In this document: positions 16,491 through 26,186 of the stretch, piece after piece
Numbering within the stretch: position 1 is the first letter of the stretch
Layout of the letters: every line of letters starts with the position of its first letter
Source: Ignavibacteria bacterium UBA2360
GTDB taxonomy: Bacteria > Bacteroidota > Ignavibacteria > Tepidaquicellales > OLB5
Length of the DNA stretch: 64,000 nt
Reading direction: 5' to 3'
Assembly (NCBI GenBank): GCA_002344125.1
Contig: DDTQ01000011.1
Coordinates: 1,081,220 to 1,145,219, forward strand
Notes under the pieces: generated by a model
What the model was told of the DNA's origin: nothing
Databases searched by the model: none
What the model saw: only the letters and a program-made list of their open reading frames with translations
Translations under genes and position numbers: made by a program

Positions 16491-17045
16491 TCAGTTTACA
16501 CTTGGATTTTCGGGAAAACTTGCAAGTATAGCGAATTTTCTGCCCATTCCTTTTAGCGTTTCACGCCATAATTTGTCCGGTTCATCTGAAAAAATATTCT
16601 CAATTGTAGTATCCGATACAATCCATGAATTCAGTTTCAGTTCATCTTCAATCTGGCCTTCTATCCAGCCGGAATAGCCCAGGAAAAACCGGAAATCAGA
16701 AGGCTCAACTGCTCCTGATGTTATCAGCGTTTTTAGAATATCAAAACTGCCGCCCCAGTATAAACCGGGAATAATTTCAATTGAACCCTCAATTACATTT
16801 TCACCTTTGTATAAGAACTGAAGTGTGTTAAACTGTACGGGTCCGCCGTAATACACTATGGAATCAAACTTAGGAAACTCTTCAATGACTTCATGTATTT
16901 TGTAATCAGTTGGTTTGTTCATAACAAAACCTATTGACCCGTCATCACCGTGTTCTGTTAATAGTATTATTGTCCTTTTGAAATTGGGATCATTTAAAAA
17001 GGGCTCCGATATCAAAATTTTGCCTTTTGCAGGATTTGTGTTCAT
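16491..17045 (-). CDS. YqgE/AlgH family protein
   Basis: A 184-residue protein of the YqgE/AlgH family (DUF179). The start GKILISEPFLNDPNFKRTII, followed by LLTEHGDDGSIGFVMNKP, is the family signature, and YYGGPV and the FLGYSGW segment near residues 120-135 are also conserved. The biochemical role is unsettled; in Pseudomonas AlgH affects alginate regulation. It is followed on the same strand by the RDD gene after 75 bases. Confidence 0.93.
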   Translation of the reverse strand: MNTNPAKGKILISEPFLNDPNFKRTIILLTEHGDDGSIGFVMNKPTDYKIHEVIEEFPKFDSIVYYGGPVQFNTLQFLYKGENVIEGSIEIIPGLYWGGSFDILKTLITSGAVEPSDFRFFLGYSGWIEGQIEDELKLNSWIVSDTTIENIFSDEPDKLWRETLKGMGRKFAILASFPENPSVN

Positions 17046-17217
17046 ATATCTGTTTTAGTTTTACAATATAATATGAAATCTGCGATTATAAAATAACGTA
17101 TTTATCCGGTATAAATTCTGAAATTGAATTATTCACATTTTATGTACACTTTTGCTTATCGCTTTTACTCACGCCGGGCTGTAAAACACTTACCCGGATC
17201 ACTTAAGTTATTAAATA

Positions 17218-17685
17218 TTGAAGAACACTATTAATATCGATTTTTACCCTGCTCAGGCCGCAGATGTACCTGTGCTTCTGAAAATGATAAATAAATTATA
17301 CCTGCAGGAAAATACCACGTTTGTTGAAAATGACGTGTTATGCGCTTTGCGCAAGCTCATAGATAATGAACAGTTCGGTAATGCTTGGGTCATAAATTAT
17401 CAAGGGGCGCCGGCCGGGTATATGATTGTTGTCTCGGTATTCAGTGTTGAGTTTAAAGGTGAAACAGCTTTCCTTGATGAGTTATTTATTGAAGAAGAAT
17501 TTCGCGGTAAAGGGCTAGGTGCTTTAGCAGTGGAATATGCTGAACAATACGCTGCGCTGAAAGGATACAAAGCTCTCAGACTGGAAGTAGAGCATGCCAA
17601 CCTCACCGCGCAAAAATTATACAGGAAGAAGGGCTTTTCCGCGCATGAACGGAATATAATGACAAAATGGATAACGGGAGAATAG
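17218..17685 (+). CDS. GNAT family N-acetyltransferase
   Basis: A 155-residue acetyl-CoA-dependent acyltransferase. The pyrophosphate loop is FRGKGLG within LDELFIEEEFRGKGLGALAV, and the C-terminal motif ANLTAQKLYRKKGFSAHER is typical of the family. The TTG at 17218 is the most likely start; no in-frame ATG precedes the first GNAT strand. The end overlaps the start of the next acetyltransferase by 19 bases, so the two are made from one transcript. Substrates are unknown. Confidence 0.85.
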   Translation: MKNTINIDFYPAQAADVPVLLKMINKLYLQENTTFVENDVLCALRKLIDNEQFGNAWVINYQGAPAGYMIVVSVFSVEFKGETAFLDELFIEEEFRGKGLGALAVEYAEQYAALKGYKALRLEVEHANLTAQKLYRKKGFSAHERNIMTKWITGE

Positions 17686-18218
17686 AAAAAAATAAAAAAA
17701 TTAAAGTGGTGCCGCTTGCTGAAAGTGATCTTGAAAGATTGATCGCATGGGCTGAAGATGAAAGAACAATGCTTGAGTGGTGCGGCCCGGTGTTTGATTT
17801 TCCTTTGACGATCGAACAATTGCAAAGCTATTTTGCAGAAACAAAGGGAAATGCGCCCAACAGGCTAATCTACAAAGCTGTTGATGAAAGTGGAAATGTG
17901 GCGGGAATGTGTGAACTTGGCGCAGTTTCACAAAAGAACGAATCCGCCAGTTTGTGCCGTATATTTACCGATAAGAATTTCCGCGGAAAGGGGATAGCTA
18001 ACCATTTGATCTCTGAAGTACTCTATATCGCTTTTGAGCAACTTGCTTTAACCAGGGTTGAGCTGAATGTATATACATTCAACTTACCTGCAATAAAATG
18101 CTATGAAAAACTTGGATTCAAAAGAGAAGGAATGCGCAGAAAAAGTACAAAATATAACAACGAATATTGGGATGGCTATATTTATTCCCTTCTGAAAGAG
18201 GAATGGAAAGCCGGCTAA
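17667..18218 (+). CDS. GNAT family N-acetyltransferase, RimJ/RimL type
   Basis: A 183-residue acyltransferase with the acetyl-CoA loop FRGKGIA (in CRIFTDKNFRGKGIANHLIS) and the RimL-like C-terminal block NLPAIKCYEKLGFKREGMRR. RimJ/RimL relatives modify ribosomal proteins, amino groups of sugars or small metabolites; the target here is not evident. It overlaps the previous GNAT by 19 bases in another frame, and its stop overlaps the convergent Nudix gene by four bases. Confidence 0.88.
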   Translation: MDNGRIEKNKKIKVVPLAESDLERLIAWAEDERTMLEWCGPVFDFPLTIEQLQSYFAETKGNAPNRLIYKAVDESGNVAGMCELGAVSQKNESASLCRIFTDKNFRGKGIANHLISEVLYIAFEQLALTRVELNVYTFNLPAIKCYEKLGFKREGMRRKSTKYNNEYWDGYIYSLLKEEWKAG

Positions 18219-18694
18219 TTCTCTTCTTTTTTTATTGCTTCCAGAAGTCTCTCAATTAACGGAATCTGCGCGGCTTTTATTTTTTGCTTTGCCTCTTCAA
18301 TAGAAAAGAACCCGACTTTATCTACTTCCGGAAATTCCCTGTACTCCCCCGAGTTTGGCGGCCATTCTTCTTCAAAAAAATTGCATTCATGTATATAATT
18401 TGGAGGCAGGTCACTTTCAAAGCCCCAGGCGAAAACTTCTTTGCCGCCCTTTTGCAGAATTGAACCAAGCGGAATCAGGTTACCGGCCGGGTTTATACCG
18501 GTTTCTTCTTTAAATTCGCGCATTGCGGTAACAATAATATCTTCCTCAATTTCCGGTTCACCTTTTGGAATGCTCCAGTGCCCATCATCTTTTTTATGGA
18601 AATAAGGTCCACCCGGATGCGCTAAAAAAACTTCCGGTTTGCCTGCTTTAATTCTATACATCAATAATCCCGCGCTGATCCTCTTTTTTCCCAT
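18215..18694 (-). CDS. Nudix hydrolase
   Basis: A 159-residue protein that hydrolyses a nucleoside diphosphate linked to another group. The Nudix box G-x5-E-x7-REFKEETGI is complete (residues about 45-67, starting GEPEIEED), preceded by DGHWSIPKGEP. The GRIP-like N-terminus RISAGLLMYRI and the FHKKDDGHWS segment resemble the ADP-ribose/diadenosine polyphosphate NTP-pyrophosphatase group. One base after the stop of the glycosyltransferase gene, so the two form an operon. Confidence 0.93.
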   Translation of the reverse strand: MGKKRISAGLLMYRIKAGKPEVFLAHPGGPYFHKKDDGHWSIPKGEPEIEEDIIVTAMREFKEETGINPAGNLIPLGSILQKGGKEVFAWGFESDLPPNYIHECNFFEEEWPPNSGEYREFPEVDKVGFFSIEEAKQKIKAAQIPLIERLLEAIKKEEN

Positions 18695-18695
18695 T

Positions 18696-19820
18696 TTACT
18701 TGTTATATTGATTTATTAGTTCATCTGTCATATTATCAAAAGTGAAAACATCTTCCGCGCGTTTTTTTCCATTTAAAGAAAATTTCCTGCGCAGTTCTTC
18801 ATTCTGTATTAACTCACTTAATGCGGCTGCTTGACTTTTCGCGTTTTCGGGCTCAAACAATAAACCGGTTTCACCTGCAATTGTAATATCCAGCACTCCG
18901 GCAAAGCCGCTTGCGGCGGTTGGGATACCAAGAGCCATTGCTTCAAGTAATACTCTCCCAAATGATTCATCATGCGAAGGGAACGAAAGTATATCTAATA
19001 CTGTCATAATTCTTTCCGGTTCTGCTGTGTAGCCTGTGAATTTTATATTTTTTAATCCCAAGCAGTCTGAAAGGTTCACAATACCGGCTTCATATTTTTC
19101 TTCACCATAGCTTGCATTTCCAATAACCAGAAAGTATAATTTTTCAGGGAACTCTTCGTTCAGCATACGCGCAGCTTCAAGAAACTCTTCATGACCCTTT
19201 CCCGGTGTCATTCTTCCTGCTATTCCAATTATAATTTTATCTTCCGGCAAATCTAATGATCTCTTAATTTCCGCAGGGTTAAATCTTCCCTTGTCAAATC
19301 GTTTCAAATCAATTCCCACCGGCAGCAAAACTATATCTTCATCCTTTACGGGTGTAGTATTTCTTACGCTGGCTTTTATGTAGTTTGAAATTGCAAAGAC
19401 TTTGTTCACTCTTTTATACAAATATCGGTGAAACAGATCATTTTTCTTAACGCCGCTTGCCATGTGTTTTGTCAAAAATAAACGGGCTTTGCTGCCTGAA
19501 AATTTCAATGCAGGGGTAATGACCCAAAGATCATGGGAGTGGTTTGTATGAATTACATCGGTGTTTGAATTTTTTAAGTAATTTTTCAGTTCTATTATAG
19601 AAGAGGGTATATTCTTATTCTTGGCGAAAATAGCTATGGTTGCAAATCCCCTTGTTTTCGCTTCTTCTTCAAGCTTTGAGCCTTTTGTGCAGAGTATTTT
19701 TACATTCAAGCCTCTTTCTCTCAGCATCTTTGCAGTTTCCAGAGAGATCATTTCCAGTCCGCCCCAGGAATATGAACCGCATGAGATGAGAATATTCAAT
19801 ATCTTAGAATTTTCTTGCAT
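18696..19820 (-). CDS. Glycosyltransferase family 4 (GT-B)
   Basis: A 374-residue cytoplasmic glycosyltransferase that would transfer a sugar from a nucleotide sugar to a surface glycan or lipid. N-terminal acceptor domain with the GT4 glycine-rich start SYSWGGLEMISLETAKML; C-terminal donor domain with IIGIAGRMTPGKGHEEFLEA and the E-x7-E motif ESFGRVLLEAMALGIP. Membership in GT4 is clear, the sugar is not. First gene of a two-gene unit with the Nudix hydrolase. Confidence 0.93.
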   Translation of the reverse strand: MQENSKILNILISCGSYSWGGLEMISLETAKMLRERGLNVKILCTKGSKLEEEAKTRGFATIAIFAKNKNIPSSIIELKNYLKNSNTDVIHTNHSHDLWVITPALKFSGSKARLFLTKHMASGVKKNDLFHRYLYKRVNKVFAISNYIKASVRNTTPVKDEDIVLLPVGIDLKRFDKGRFNPAEIKRSLDLPEDKIIIGIAGRMTPGKGHEEFLEAARMLNEEFPEKLYFLVIGNASYGEEKYEAGIVNLSDCLGLKNIKFTGYTAEPERIMTVLDILSFPSHDESFGRVLLEAMALGIPTAASGFAGVLDITIAGETGLLFEPENAKSQAAALSELIQNEELRRKFSLNGKKRAEDVFTFDNMTDELINQYNK

Positions 19821-20015
19821 TTAAGTACAAATTTAACTGCAATAAAGGAGAAGGTAAAGTATTTTTTAAATATTTCTTAGTAACTAACGTTTTGGGGGTA
19901 TTGAAGCTATACCGTATAAATGTTAACTTATTGCTGAAATTTAAGGAAAACTCGATTTTTGGTTCATTAACTAAGTAGGGGAAATTAGCAGAAGGATGAC
20001 AAAATAAACAAAATG

Positions 20016-20036
20016 AGTACGGAAGAATTCCGTACT
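20016..20036. promoter_or_regulatory. Perfect 9-bp hairpin upstream of the PAS kinase gene
   Basis: AGTACGGAA-gaa-TTCCGTACT lies 56 bases before the TTG start. No T tract follows in either direction, so it is more likely an operator or 5' leader structure than a terminator. Confidence 0.3.
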
Positions 20037-20091
20037 GCAAAAAAATATACGTAATATTGAATATCAATCAAGCTGCTGAAGAGGGTGTTAA

Positions 20092-23000
20092 TTGAGTAAC
20101 ATTGATGGTACCCCGCGTATAATGGTTGTTGAAGATGAAGGTATTATAGCCCAGGATATCAAGAACTGTCTTGAAGGTCTAGGCTATTTAGTGCCTGATG
20201 TAGTCTTTACAGGAAAAGAGGCGATCCTCAGAGCTGAGGAACTGCGCCCTGATCTTGTATTGATGGATATTGTCCTGAAGGGCGATATTGACGGTATAGA
20301 AACTGCCGCCGAGATAAGGAAAAAGTATAACATCCCTATTGTTTATTTAACTGCATACGAAGATGACCGCACGTTAAAACGCGCCAAAATGACCGAACCT
20401 TTAGGTTATATCTTAAAACCATTCGAAGAAAGATATCTCCGATCAAGTATTGAAATGGCGCTTTACAAGCACCAGATGGAAACCAAGCTGAAAGAAAATG
20501 AGCGCTGGCTCAGCGCTATTCTGAAAAGCGTTGGTGACGCTGTTATTGTAACCGATGAATTCGGTTTCATAAAATTCCTTAACCCTGTTGCGGAAACATT
20601 GACAGGCTGGACTTTGGCTGAAGTTGCCGGCAAAAGAGCAAATGAAGTACTTGTACTTCTGGATGAAGATTCAAAAGAGCCTATGCTTAACCCGATAGAA
20701 AGGGTACTGGCGGAAAATATTATCATAGGCAGAAGCAATCATACAGTGTTAATAGCCAGAAACGGCAGGGAAGTATCCATTGATCACAGTTCATCACCTC
20801 TAAGGGATGATAAGGGCAGGCTTACAGGCGCGGTACTTATTCTTCAGGATATCACGGAAAGAAAGATTGCTGAAACTGCGCTGCGTGAAAGTGAAACAAA
20901 ATTCCGTAACCTGTTTGATTATGCCACAGATGCTATTTTTGTCCAGGCGTTAAATGGGAGAATAATTTCTGTAAATAACCAGGCAAGCAAACTCCTGGGA
21001 TATACCAAAGAAGAGCTTGCGAAGATGAAATTTTCTGAGCTCATAAATGAAAATATCATAGATAATACATTTATGATATATTCTTCACTCAAGGAAAAAG
21101 GCAATTACCAGTTTGAAACAGAGTATAGAAGAAAAGACGGTACTTACGTTGATGTAGAAATAAGCATGCGGCTTATTAAGCTTTTTGATGAAGAAGTGGT
21201 GCAGCTCTTTGTTCGTGATATCACCGAAAGAAAACTTGCCCAGGAAAAGATAGATATGCTTGCTATGGCCGTGAAAGGAATTACAGAATGCGTTAGCATT
21301 ACTGATCTTGACGGCAAAGTGATTTTTGTGAATGATGCATTTGAAACAATTTATGGATATTCAAAAGAAGAAATTCTTGGTAAACCTATTACCATTGTCA
21401 GGAGTCCCAACAATCCGCCGAACATAAACGAGCAGATTATAGAGCAGACTGATAGAGGCGGGTGGCAGGGTGAACTTATCAACCGGACAAAGGATGGAAG
21501 GGAATTCCCTGTCTATCTTTCAACCTCAATTCTTAAGAATGATTCCGGAAAAGCGGCTGCGCACATAGGTATTGCCAGCGATATAACCGAACGCAAAAAA
21601 GCCGAAGAAGCGGTAAAACAAAGCGAAAAACGCTTCCAGGATCTGTATGACAGCGCGCCGGACATGTATTTTTCTATTTCACCTACCGGCAGGGTTAAAT
21701 CTGTTAACAGGTTCGGTTCAGAGTATCTTGGTTATACCTCAGATGAACTAATTGGCAACGAAGTGTGGAAGGTTGTTCATCCTGATGACAGGGAACTTGT
21801 AATAGAAAGAATAAGCGAGATCTTTTCGAAGAAGCTGGAAAGCGCGAAACTTGAGTTCAGAAAGCTTCGTAAAGATGGTACCGTTATATGGGTTAATGAA
21901 AGTACAAGGCTGATCTCTGATATTAACGGGATCCCCAAAGAATTGTTCATTATATGCAGGGATATAACACCTAATAAAGAATTCCAGATCGCGCTTCTTG
22001 AAAGTGAGAAGAAGTACAGAAATCTCGCGCAAAACGCTCCTGTATCTGTGGCAAGATTCTCTATGACATCCAATGATTTTGAATATGCCAATGATGAGTT
22101 CGCAAGGCAGATGGGATGCTCTGTGGAAGAATACAGCCATCTTTCCAGAACAGAAAAGACTAACATAATTTACGTTGAAGATAGAAAAAAGGTTCAGGAT
22201 AATTATGATCACTGGAAGAAAAACGGCTTTAAAGGTATGCTGCATTTTGACTATCGTATATTCAATCTGAAAAAAGAACTTATATGGCTTGATACCTTTA
22301 TATACGCGGATTTTGATGATACTGGCAGGGCTGTTGTTATGAATGAGATTTGTATTGATATAACCGAACGAAAGAAGGCCGAACTCACAATTCTTGAAAG
22401 TGAGAAAAAGTACAAAAATCTTGCGGCCAACGCTCCAATTGCGGTAACAAGGATCTCGGCGGATACAATGAAATATGAATATGTAAATGATGAGTTTACA
22501 CGCCAGACCGGTTACACAATGGAAGAGTATAATGCCCTTTCCGCTGAAGAGCTCAAAGCAATGGCTTTCCCCGAGGACCGGCAGAGAGTCAATGAATTCT
22601 TCAATAAATGGAGAAATGAGGGTTTTAAAGATACTCAGCATATCGATTACAGGACATTCAACAGGCTTGGTGAAATTATATGGGTTGATACATTCCTGTT
22701 TGCTGATTTTGATGAAAGCGGTAAAGTTGGAGCAATAAACCAGATATGTATCGATATAACTGAGCAGAAAAAAGCGCAGGAAAAAATTGTTGAAAACGAA
22801 AACAAATATAAAAATCTTGCGGCAAACGCGCCTGTGGCAGTAACAAGAGTTATGCTGAAAACAGGAGCGTATGATTTTGTAAACAGCGAATTCATAAGGC
22901 AATCAGGTTATTCCATGGATGAGTTCAACCATCTGAATGACATGCAGCTTGTGGAAATGATCCATCATGATGACAGGGAAAAGGTTTTTAATTTCTATAA

Positions 23001-25458
23001 AGATTGGGCTGCCGTAAGATATACAGGTACTCAGCATATGGAGTACAGGATCATAAACAGGCACAAGTCAGTGCTTTGGCTTGATACTTATCTTTATGCC
23101 GAGTATGACTCATCTAAAGAAGCCGTTGCGATCAACCAGATATGCATTGATGTAACCGAGCGCAAGAAAGCCGAAGAGGAACTGACAGAAAAGGATAAAC
23201 GATTCCGCGCGCTGATAGATAATATAACTGATCTTATTTCGCTTGTAGATGCTTCCGGAAAGATCATTTATGCAAGTCCCTCGGTAACAAAAATGCTGGG
23301 TTACGAAGATGAAAATTACACCGGCAGGAATATATTCGACTTCATAAACGATGAAGACCGCCACAGCGCGGAAAATATGTTCAGGGAAGTTTTGACAGAA
23401 GAAGGAAAGATCGTCAATAATATCCAGTTGAGGTTCAGGAATAAGAACGGCGATTGGATCTGGCACGAAGCTACTGCGCATAATCTGATAAACGATCCTT
23501 CGATAAGAGCCATTGTTTTCAATTACAGGGATATCACCGAAAGGAAAAAAGCTGAACAGGAAATCCTGCTGCAAAAATCTTACTTCCAGCAATTATTCGA
23601 AAACTCTCCTGAAGGTATAGTTGTTTTGGATAACCAGGACAGGATTCTCAACGCCAATAAAGGCTTTGAGCGGATGTTCCAGTTCAGTGCGGATGAAATT
23701 AAAGGCAAAACACTTAACGATATAATTGTGCCTGAAAGCATGCTTGAACAGGCAACTCAAATGACTTTGTTTGTGCTTAAAGGTGAGATCATCCACAGGG
23801 AAACCGAACGCAAGAGAAAAGACGGCAGTACAGTTGATGTATCGGTGCTTGCATATCCAATAACCCTTGAAGAGAACCAGATAGGTGTATATGGAATATA
23901 CAGCGATATCACCGAAAGGAAAGAAACCGAAAAAGCTCTCAGGAACAGCGAAGAACGTTACAGGGCATTTGTAAAACAAAGCACTGAAGGAATATGGAGA
24001 TTTGAATTCCTGGAACCGGTTTCAATTAAATTACCTATTGATGAACAGGTGAAAAATGTATTTAAATACGGTTACCTTGCTGAATGTAACGATGTGTTCG
24101 CCAAAATGTATGGATATGAAACCGCAGGGGATATAGCCGGCGCCAGGATTGGTGAATTGCTTATTGAAAGCGAACCCAAAAATATCGACTATATCAGGAA
24201 AAGTATTATGGGCGGCTACAAAATCGATAACGTGGAATCAGTTGAACTCGACAAGCACGGGAACAAAAGGATATTTATGAATAATCTTGTGGGTATAGTT
24301 GAAAACGAAGCGCTTATAAGGATCTGGGGTTCACAACGGGATATAACGGATTCCAAAAGAGCGCAGGAAGAGTTAAGCAAAACGCAGTTCAGGCTCGCTA
24401 CGCTGCTCAAAAATCTGCAGGATGTTGTTCTATACGAAACCGGCGGCGGTAAGGAATTCATGTCTGAAAATGTGTTTGAAATGCTTGGATACAACGCTGA
24501 GTTGTTCAACAACAGAGATTTCTTTAAGACTATAACTCATCCGGGTGACTGGGTTGCTATTGAAGAAAAAACCAAAGAATGGCACAAAGCCGGCTCTCTT
24601 GGTGTCTTGAACCTGGAATTCAGGGTCAGAAGAGCTGACGGAACCTATATATGGGTTGAAGACCATATGATCAAGGTTAAGAACAATGGTGACTCTCACA
24701 TGGCAGGTGTATTGATAAACATTACGGAACATAAAACCACCGAAGGTAAACTCAAACAGCTTGCAGAAAAGCTTTCACAGTCTAACAAAGAGCTTGAGCA
24801 GTTTGCTTATGTTGCATCACATGACCTTCAGGAACCGCTCCGAATGGTAGCGAGCTACATTCAGTTGCTGCAGCGCAGATACAAAGGCAACATTACCGCA
24901 GAAGCGGATGAATTTATAAATTATGCTGTTGATGGTGTTGTAAGAATGAAAACTCTCATCAACGATCTTCTCGCGTACTCAAGGGTGAATACAAAAGAAG
25001 CTCCCCTGGAAGATGTTGATTGCACAAAAGTGGTTGAGCAGAATCTGAAAAATCTCTCCGCTTCAATTGCTGAAACCGGGGCAACTGTTAACTATGAAAA
25101 TCTGCCGACAGTGCGTGCAAACCAGATGCAGATAAATCAGCTGTTCCAGAACCTGATAAGTAATGCTATTAAATTCAGGAAACCCGATGTTGACCCGGTA
25201 GTGAATATTTCGGCTAAACATGCAGGTGATGAATGGCTGTTCACTGTTTCTGATAACGGCATAGGTATTGATAAAGAATTCAGCGATAAGATCTTTGTTA
25301 TATTCCAGAGGCTTCACAACAGCTCTGAGTATCCGGGTACCGGAATAGGTCTTGCGATCTGCAAAAAGATCATCGAAAAACTTGGCGGGCATCTGTGGGT
25401 TGAATCTGAACCCGGTCAGGGAGCTACATTTACCTTCACAATTCCTGATAAAGAGTAG
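20092..25458 (+). CDS. Receiver/multi-PAS sensor histidine kinase
   Basis: A 1788-residue cytoplasmic hybrid kinase with no membrane segment. Order: receiver domain (about 8-125; Asp59 phosphoacceptor in LVLMDI, acidic pair in VVEDEG, Thr87, Lys109), then eleven PAS/PAC units each ending in a DITERK-like segment, then HisKA with phosphoacceptor His1577 (YVASHDLQEPLR) and HATPase_c with N box (QNLISNAIKF), G1 (SDNGIGID) and G2 (GTGIGLAI). PAS units 5-7 are recent tandem copies (ESEKKYRNLAQNAP, ESEKKYKNLAANAP, ENENKYKNLAANAP). The start is TTG at 20092 behind GAGGG; a later start would delete the first receiver strand. Partner is probably the regulator at 25548. Confidence 0.93.
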   Translation: MSNIDGTPRIMVVEDEGIIAQDIKNCLEGLGYLVPDVVFTGKEAILRAEELRPDLVLMDIVLKGDIDGIETAAEIRKKYNIPIVYLTAYEDDRTLKRAKMTEPLGYILKPFEERYLRSSIEMALYKHQMETKLKENERWLSAILKSVGDAVIVTDEFGFIKFLNPVAETLTGWTLAEVAGKRANEVLVLLDEDSKEPMLNPIERVLAENIIIGRSNHTVLIARNGREVSIDHSSSPLRDDKGRLTGAVLILQDITERKIAETALRESETKFRNLFDYATDAIFVQALNGRIISVNNQASKLLGYTKEELAKMKFSELINENIIDNTFMIYSSLKEKGNYQFETEYRRKDGTYVDVEISMRLIKLFDEEVVQLFVRDITERKLAQEKIDMLAMAVKGITECVSITDLDGKVIFVNDAFETIYGYSKEEILGKPITIVRSPNNPPNINEQIIEQTDRGGWQGELINRTKDGREFPVYLSTSILKNDSGKAAAHIGIASDITERKKAEEAVKQSEKRFQDLYDSAPDMYFSISPTGRVKSVNRFGSEYLGYTSDELIGNEVWKVVHPDDRELVIERISEIFSKKLESAKLEFRKLRKDGTVIWVNESTRLISDINGIPKELFIICRDITPNKEFQIALLESEKKYRNLAQNAPVSVARFSMTSNDFEYANDEFARQMGCSVEEYSHLSRTEKTNIIYVEDRKKVQDNYDHWKKNGFKGMLHFDYRIFNLKKELIWLDTFIYADFDDTGRAVVMNEICIDITERKKAELTILESEKKYKNLAANAPIAVTRISADTMKYEYVNDEFTRQTGYTMEEYNALSAEELKAMAFPEDRQRVNEFFNKWRNEGFKDTQHIDYRTFNRLGEIIWVDTFLFADFDESGKVGAINQICIDITEQKKAQEKIVENENKYKNLAANAPVAVTRVMLKTGAYDFVNSEFIRQSGYSMDEFNHLNDMQLVEMIHHDDREKVFNFYKDWAAVRYTGTQHMEYRIINRHKSVLWLDTYLYAEYDSSKEAVAINQICIDVTERKKAEEELTEKDKRFRALIDNITDLISLVDASGKIIYASPSVTKMLGYEDENYTGRNIFDFINDEDRHSAENMFREVLTEEGKIVNNIQLRFRNKNGDWIWHEATAHNLINDPSIRAIVFNYRDITERKKAEQEILLQKSYFQQLFENSPEGIVVLDNQDRILNANKGFERMFQFSADEIKGKTLNDIIVPESMLEQATQMTLFVLKGEIIHRETERKRKDGSTVDVSVLAYPITLEENQIGVYGIYSDITERKETEKALRNSEERYRAFVKQSTEGIWRFEFLEPVSIKLPIDEQVKNVFKYGYLAECNDVFAKMYGYETAGDIAGARIGELLIESEPKNIDYIRKSIMGGYKIDNVESVELDKHGNKRIFMNNLVGIVENEALIRIWGSQRDITDSKRAQEELSKTQFRLATLLKNLQDVVLYETGGGKEFMSENVFEMLGYNAELFNNRDFFKTITHPGDWVAIEEKTKEWHKAGSLGVLNLEFRVRRADGTYIWVEDHMIKVKNNGDSHMAGVLINITEHKTTEGKLKQLAEKLSQSNKELEQFAYVASHDLQEPLRMVASYIQLLQRRYKGNITAEADEFINYAVDGVVRMKTLINDLLAYSRVNTKEAPLEDVDCTKVVEQNLKNLSASIAETGATVNYENLPTVRANQMQINQLFQNLISNAIKFRKPDVDPVVNISAKHAGDEWLFTVSDNGIGIDKEFSDKIFVIFQRLHNSSEYPGTGIGLAICKKIIEKLGGHLWVESEPGQGATFTFTIPDKE

Positions 25459-25547
25459 TTACTCTCAGGCTCTTCAATAAGCCCCCCTTCCTTGTTGTTA
25501 GTTTTTTAATTTGGTATTTTTGAGAATAAAGTTAAACAAAATTATAA

Positions 25548-25985
25548 ATGGATTATATTCCGAAATGTCTGCAGGTATTGCTTGTAGAAGATAATGAAGG
25601 CGATGTACGGCTAATTAAAGAGGCGTTCAGCGAAAGCAAAGTTGATAAGAACTTCACTGTTGCGCGCGATGGCGAAGATGCCTTAAATTACCTTTATGGC
25701 AGAGGGAAGTATACCGAAAGAGTTAAACCTGATATAATTTTGCTGGATATTAACCTGCCCAAGAAGAACGGCTTTGAAGTTCTTGAAAACATTAAAAATG
25801 ACGCCGAGCTAAAAAAGATTCCGGTTATTATGCTCAGCAGTTCAAGCTCAGAAGATCACATTACTAAATCTTATGACTTAAGCGCCAATTGTTACGTAAC
25901 TAAACCGGTTGATTTTGATGAATATACACAGGCAGTCAAGATCATTGAGGACTTTTGGTTCCAAATGGCAAAACTGCCGGGGTAG
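25548..25985 (+). CDS. Stand-alone response regulator (Rcp1-like receiver)
   Basis: A 145-residue single-domain receiver without an output domain. Asp67 (IILLDINLP) is the phosphoacceptor, with Glu14/Asp15 (LVEDNEGD), Ser97 and Lys119 (VTKPVDF) completing the active site. The sequence DNEGDVRLIKEAF and the SSSSSEDHITKSYDL segment are typical of the Rcp1 group, usually coupled to PAS/phytochrome kinases. It starts 90 bases after the multi-PAS kinase on the same strand and is followed by a strong terminator, so the pair forms a unit. How the signal leaves this protein is unknown. Confidence 0.94.
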   Translation: MDYIPKCLQVLLVEDNEGDVRLIKEAFSESKVDKNFTVARDGEDALNYLYGRGKYTERVKPDIILLDINLPKKNGFEVLENIKNDAELKKIPVIMLSSSSSEDHITKSYDLSANCYVTKPVDFDEYTQAVKIIEDFWFQMAKLPG

Positions 25986-26014
25986 TTCATTGATTGTTAA
26001 AATTAAGGAAAGCA

Positions 26015-26050
26015 AAAGCCCGTTATAGAAAGTTCTATAACGGGCTTTTT
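26015..26050. terminator. Bidirectional terminator between response regulator and thioredoxin gene
   Basis: AAAGCCCGTTATAGAA and TTCTATAACGGGCTTT form a stem of 15-16 pairs with T residues on the plus side and, on the opposite strand, TTTTGCTTTCC. It serves the plus-strand regulator and may also stop minus-strand transcripts. Confidence 0.88.
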
Positions 26051-26090
26051 ATTTAAACTTCGGTTCAGCTCTTGTTGATTTGCTGCTTCA

Positions 26091-26186
26091 ATTCATTCCT
26101 GCTCTAATTCATTGCAGCTCTAATTCATTGCAGCTTTAATTCATTGCAGCTCTAATTCATTGCAGCTTTAATTCATTGCAGCTTTA
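26091..26186. repeat. 16-base tandem repeat, six units, spanning a stop codon
   Basis: The unit ATTCATTGCAGCTYTA is repeated six times head to tail (starts at 26091, 26107, 26123, 26139, 26155, 26171), with only C/T changes and one variant first unit. The rightmost units encode the last codons (KAAMN) and the stop of the thioredoxin gene at 26168. As 16 is not a multiple of three, the extra units lie downstream of the stop. Confidence 0.85.

Noticed and set aside
21748..22902. A 384-codon open frame on the minus strand inside the PAS kinase gene
   Set aside because: It is antisense to clearly coding PAS repeats. The repeated codon pattern of the tandem PAS units keeps the opposite frame open; the encoded sequence shows no family features.
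26091..26186. CRISPR array
   Set aside because: The 16-base units are contiguous, with no spacers between them, so this is a simple tandem repeat.
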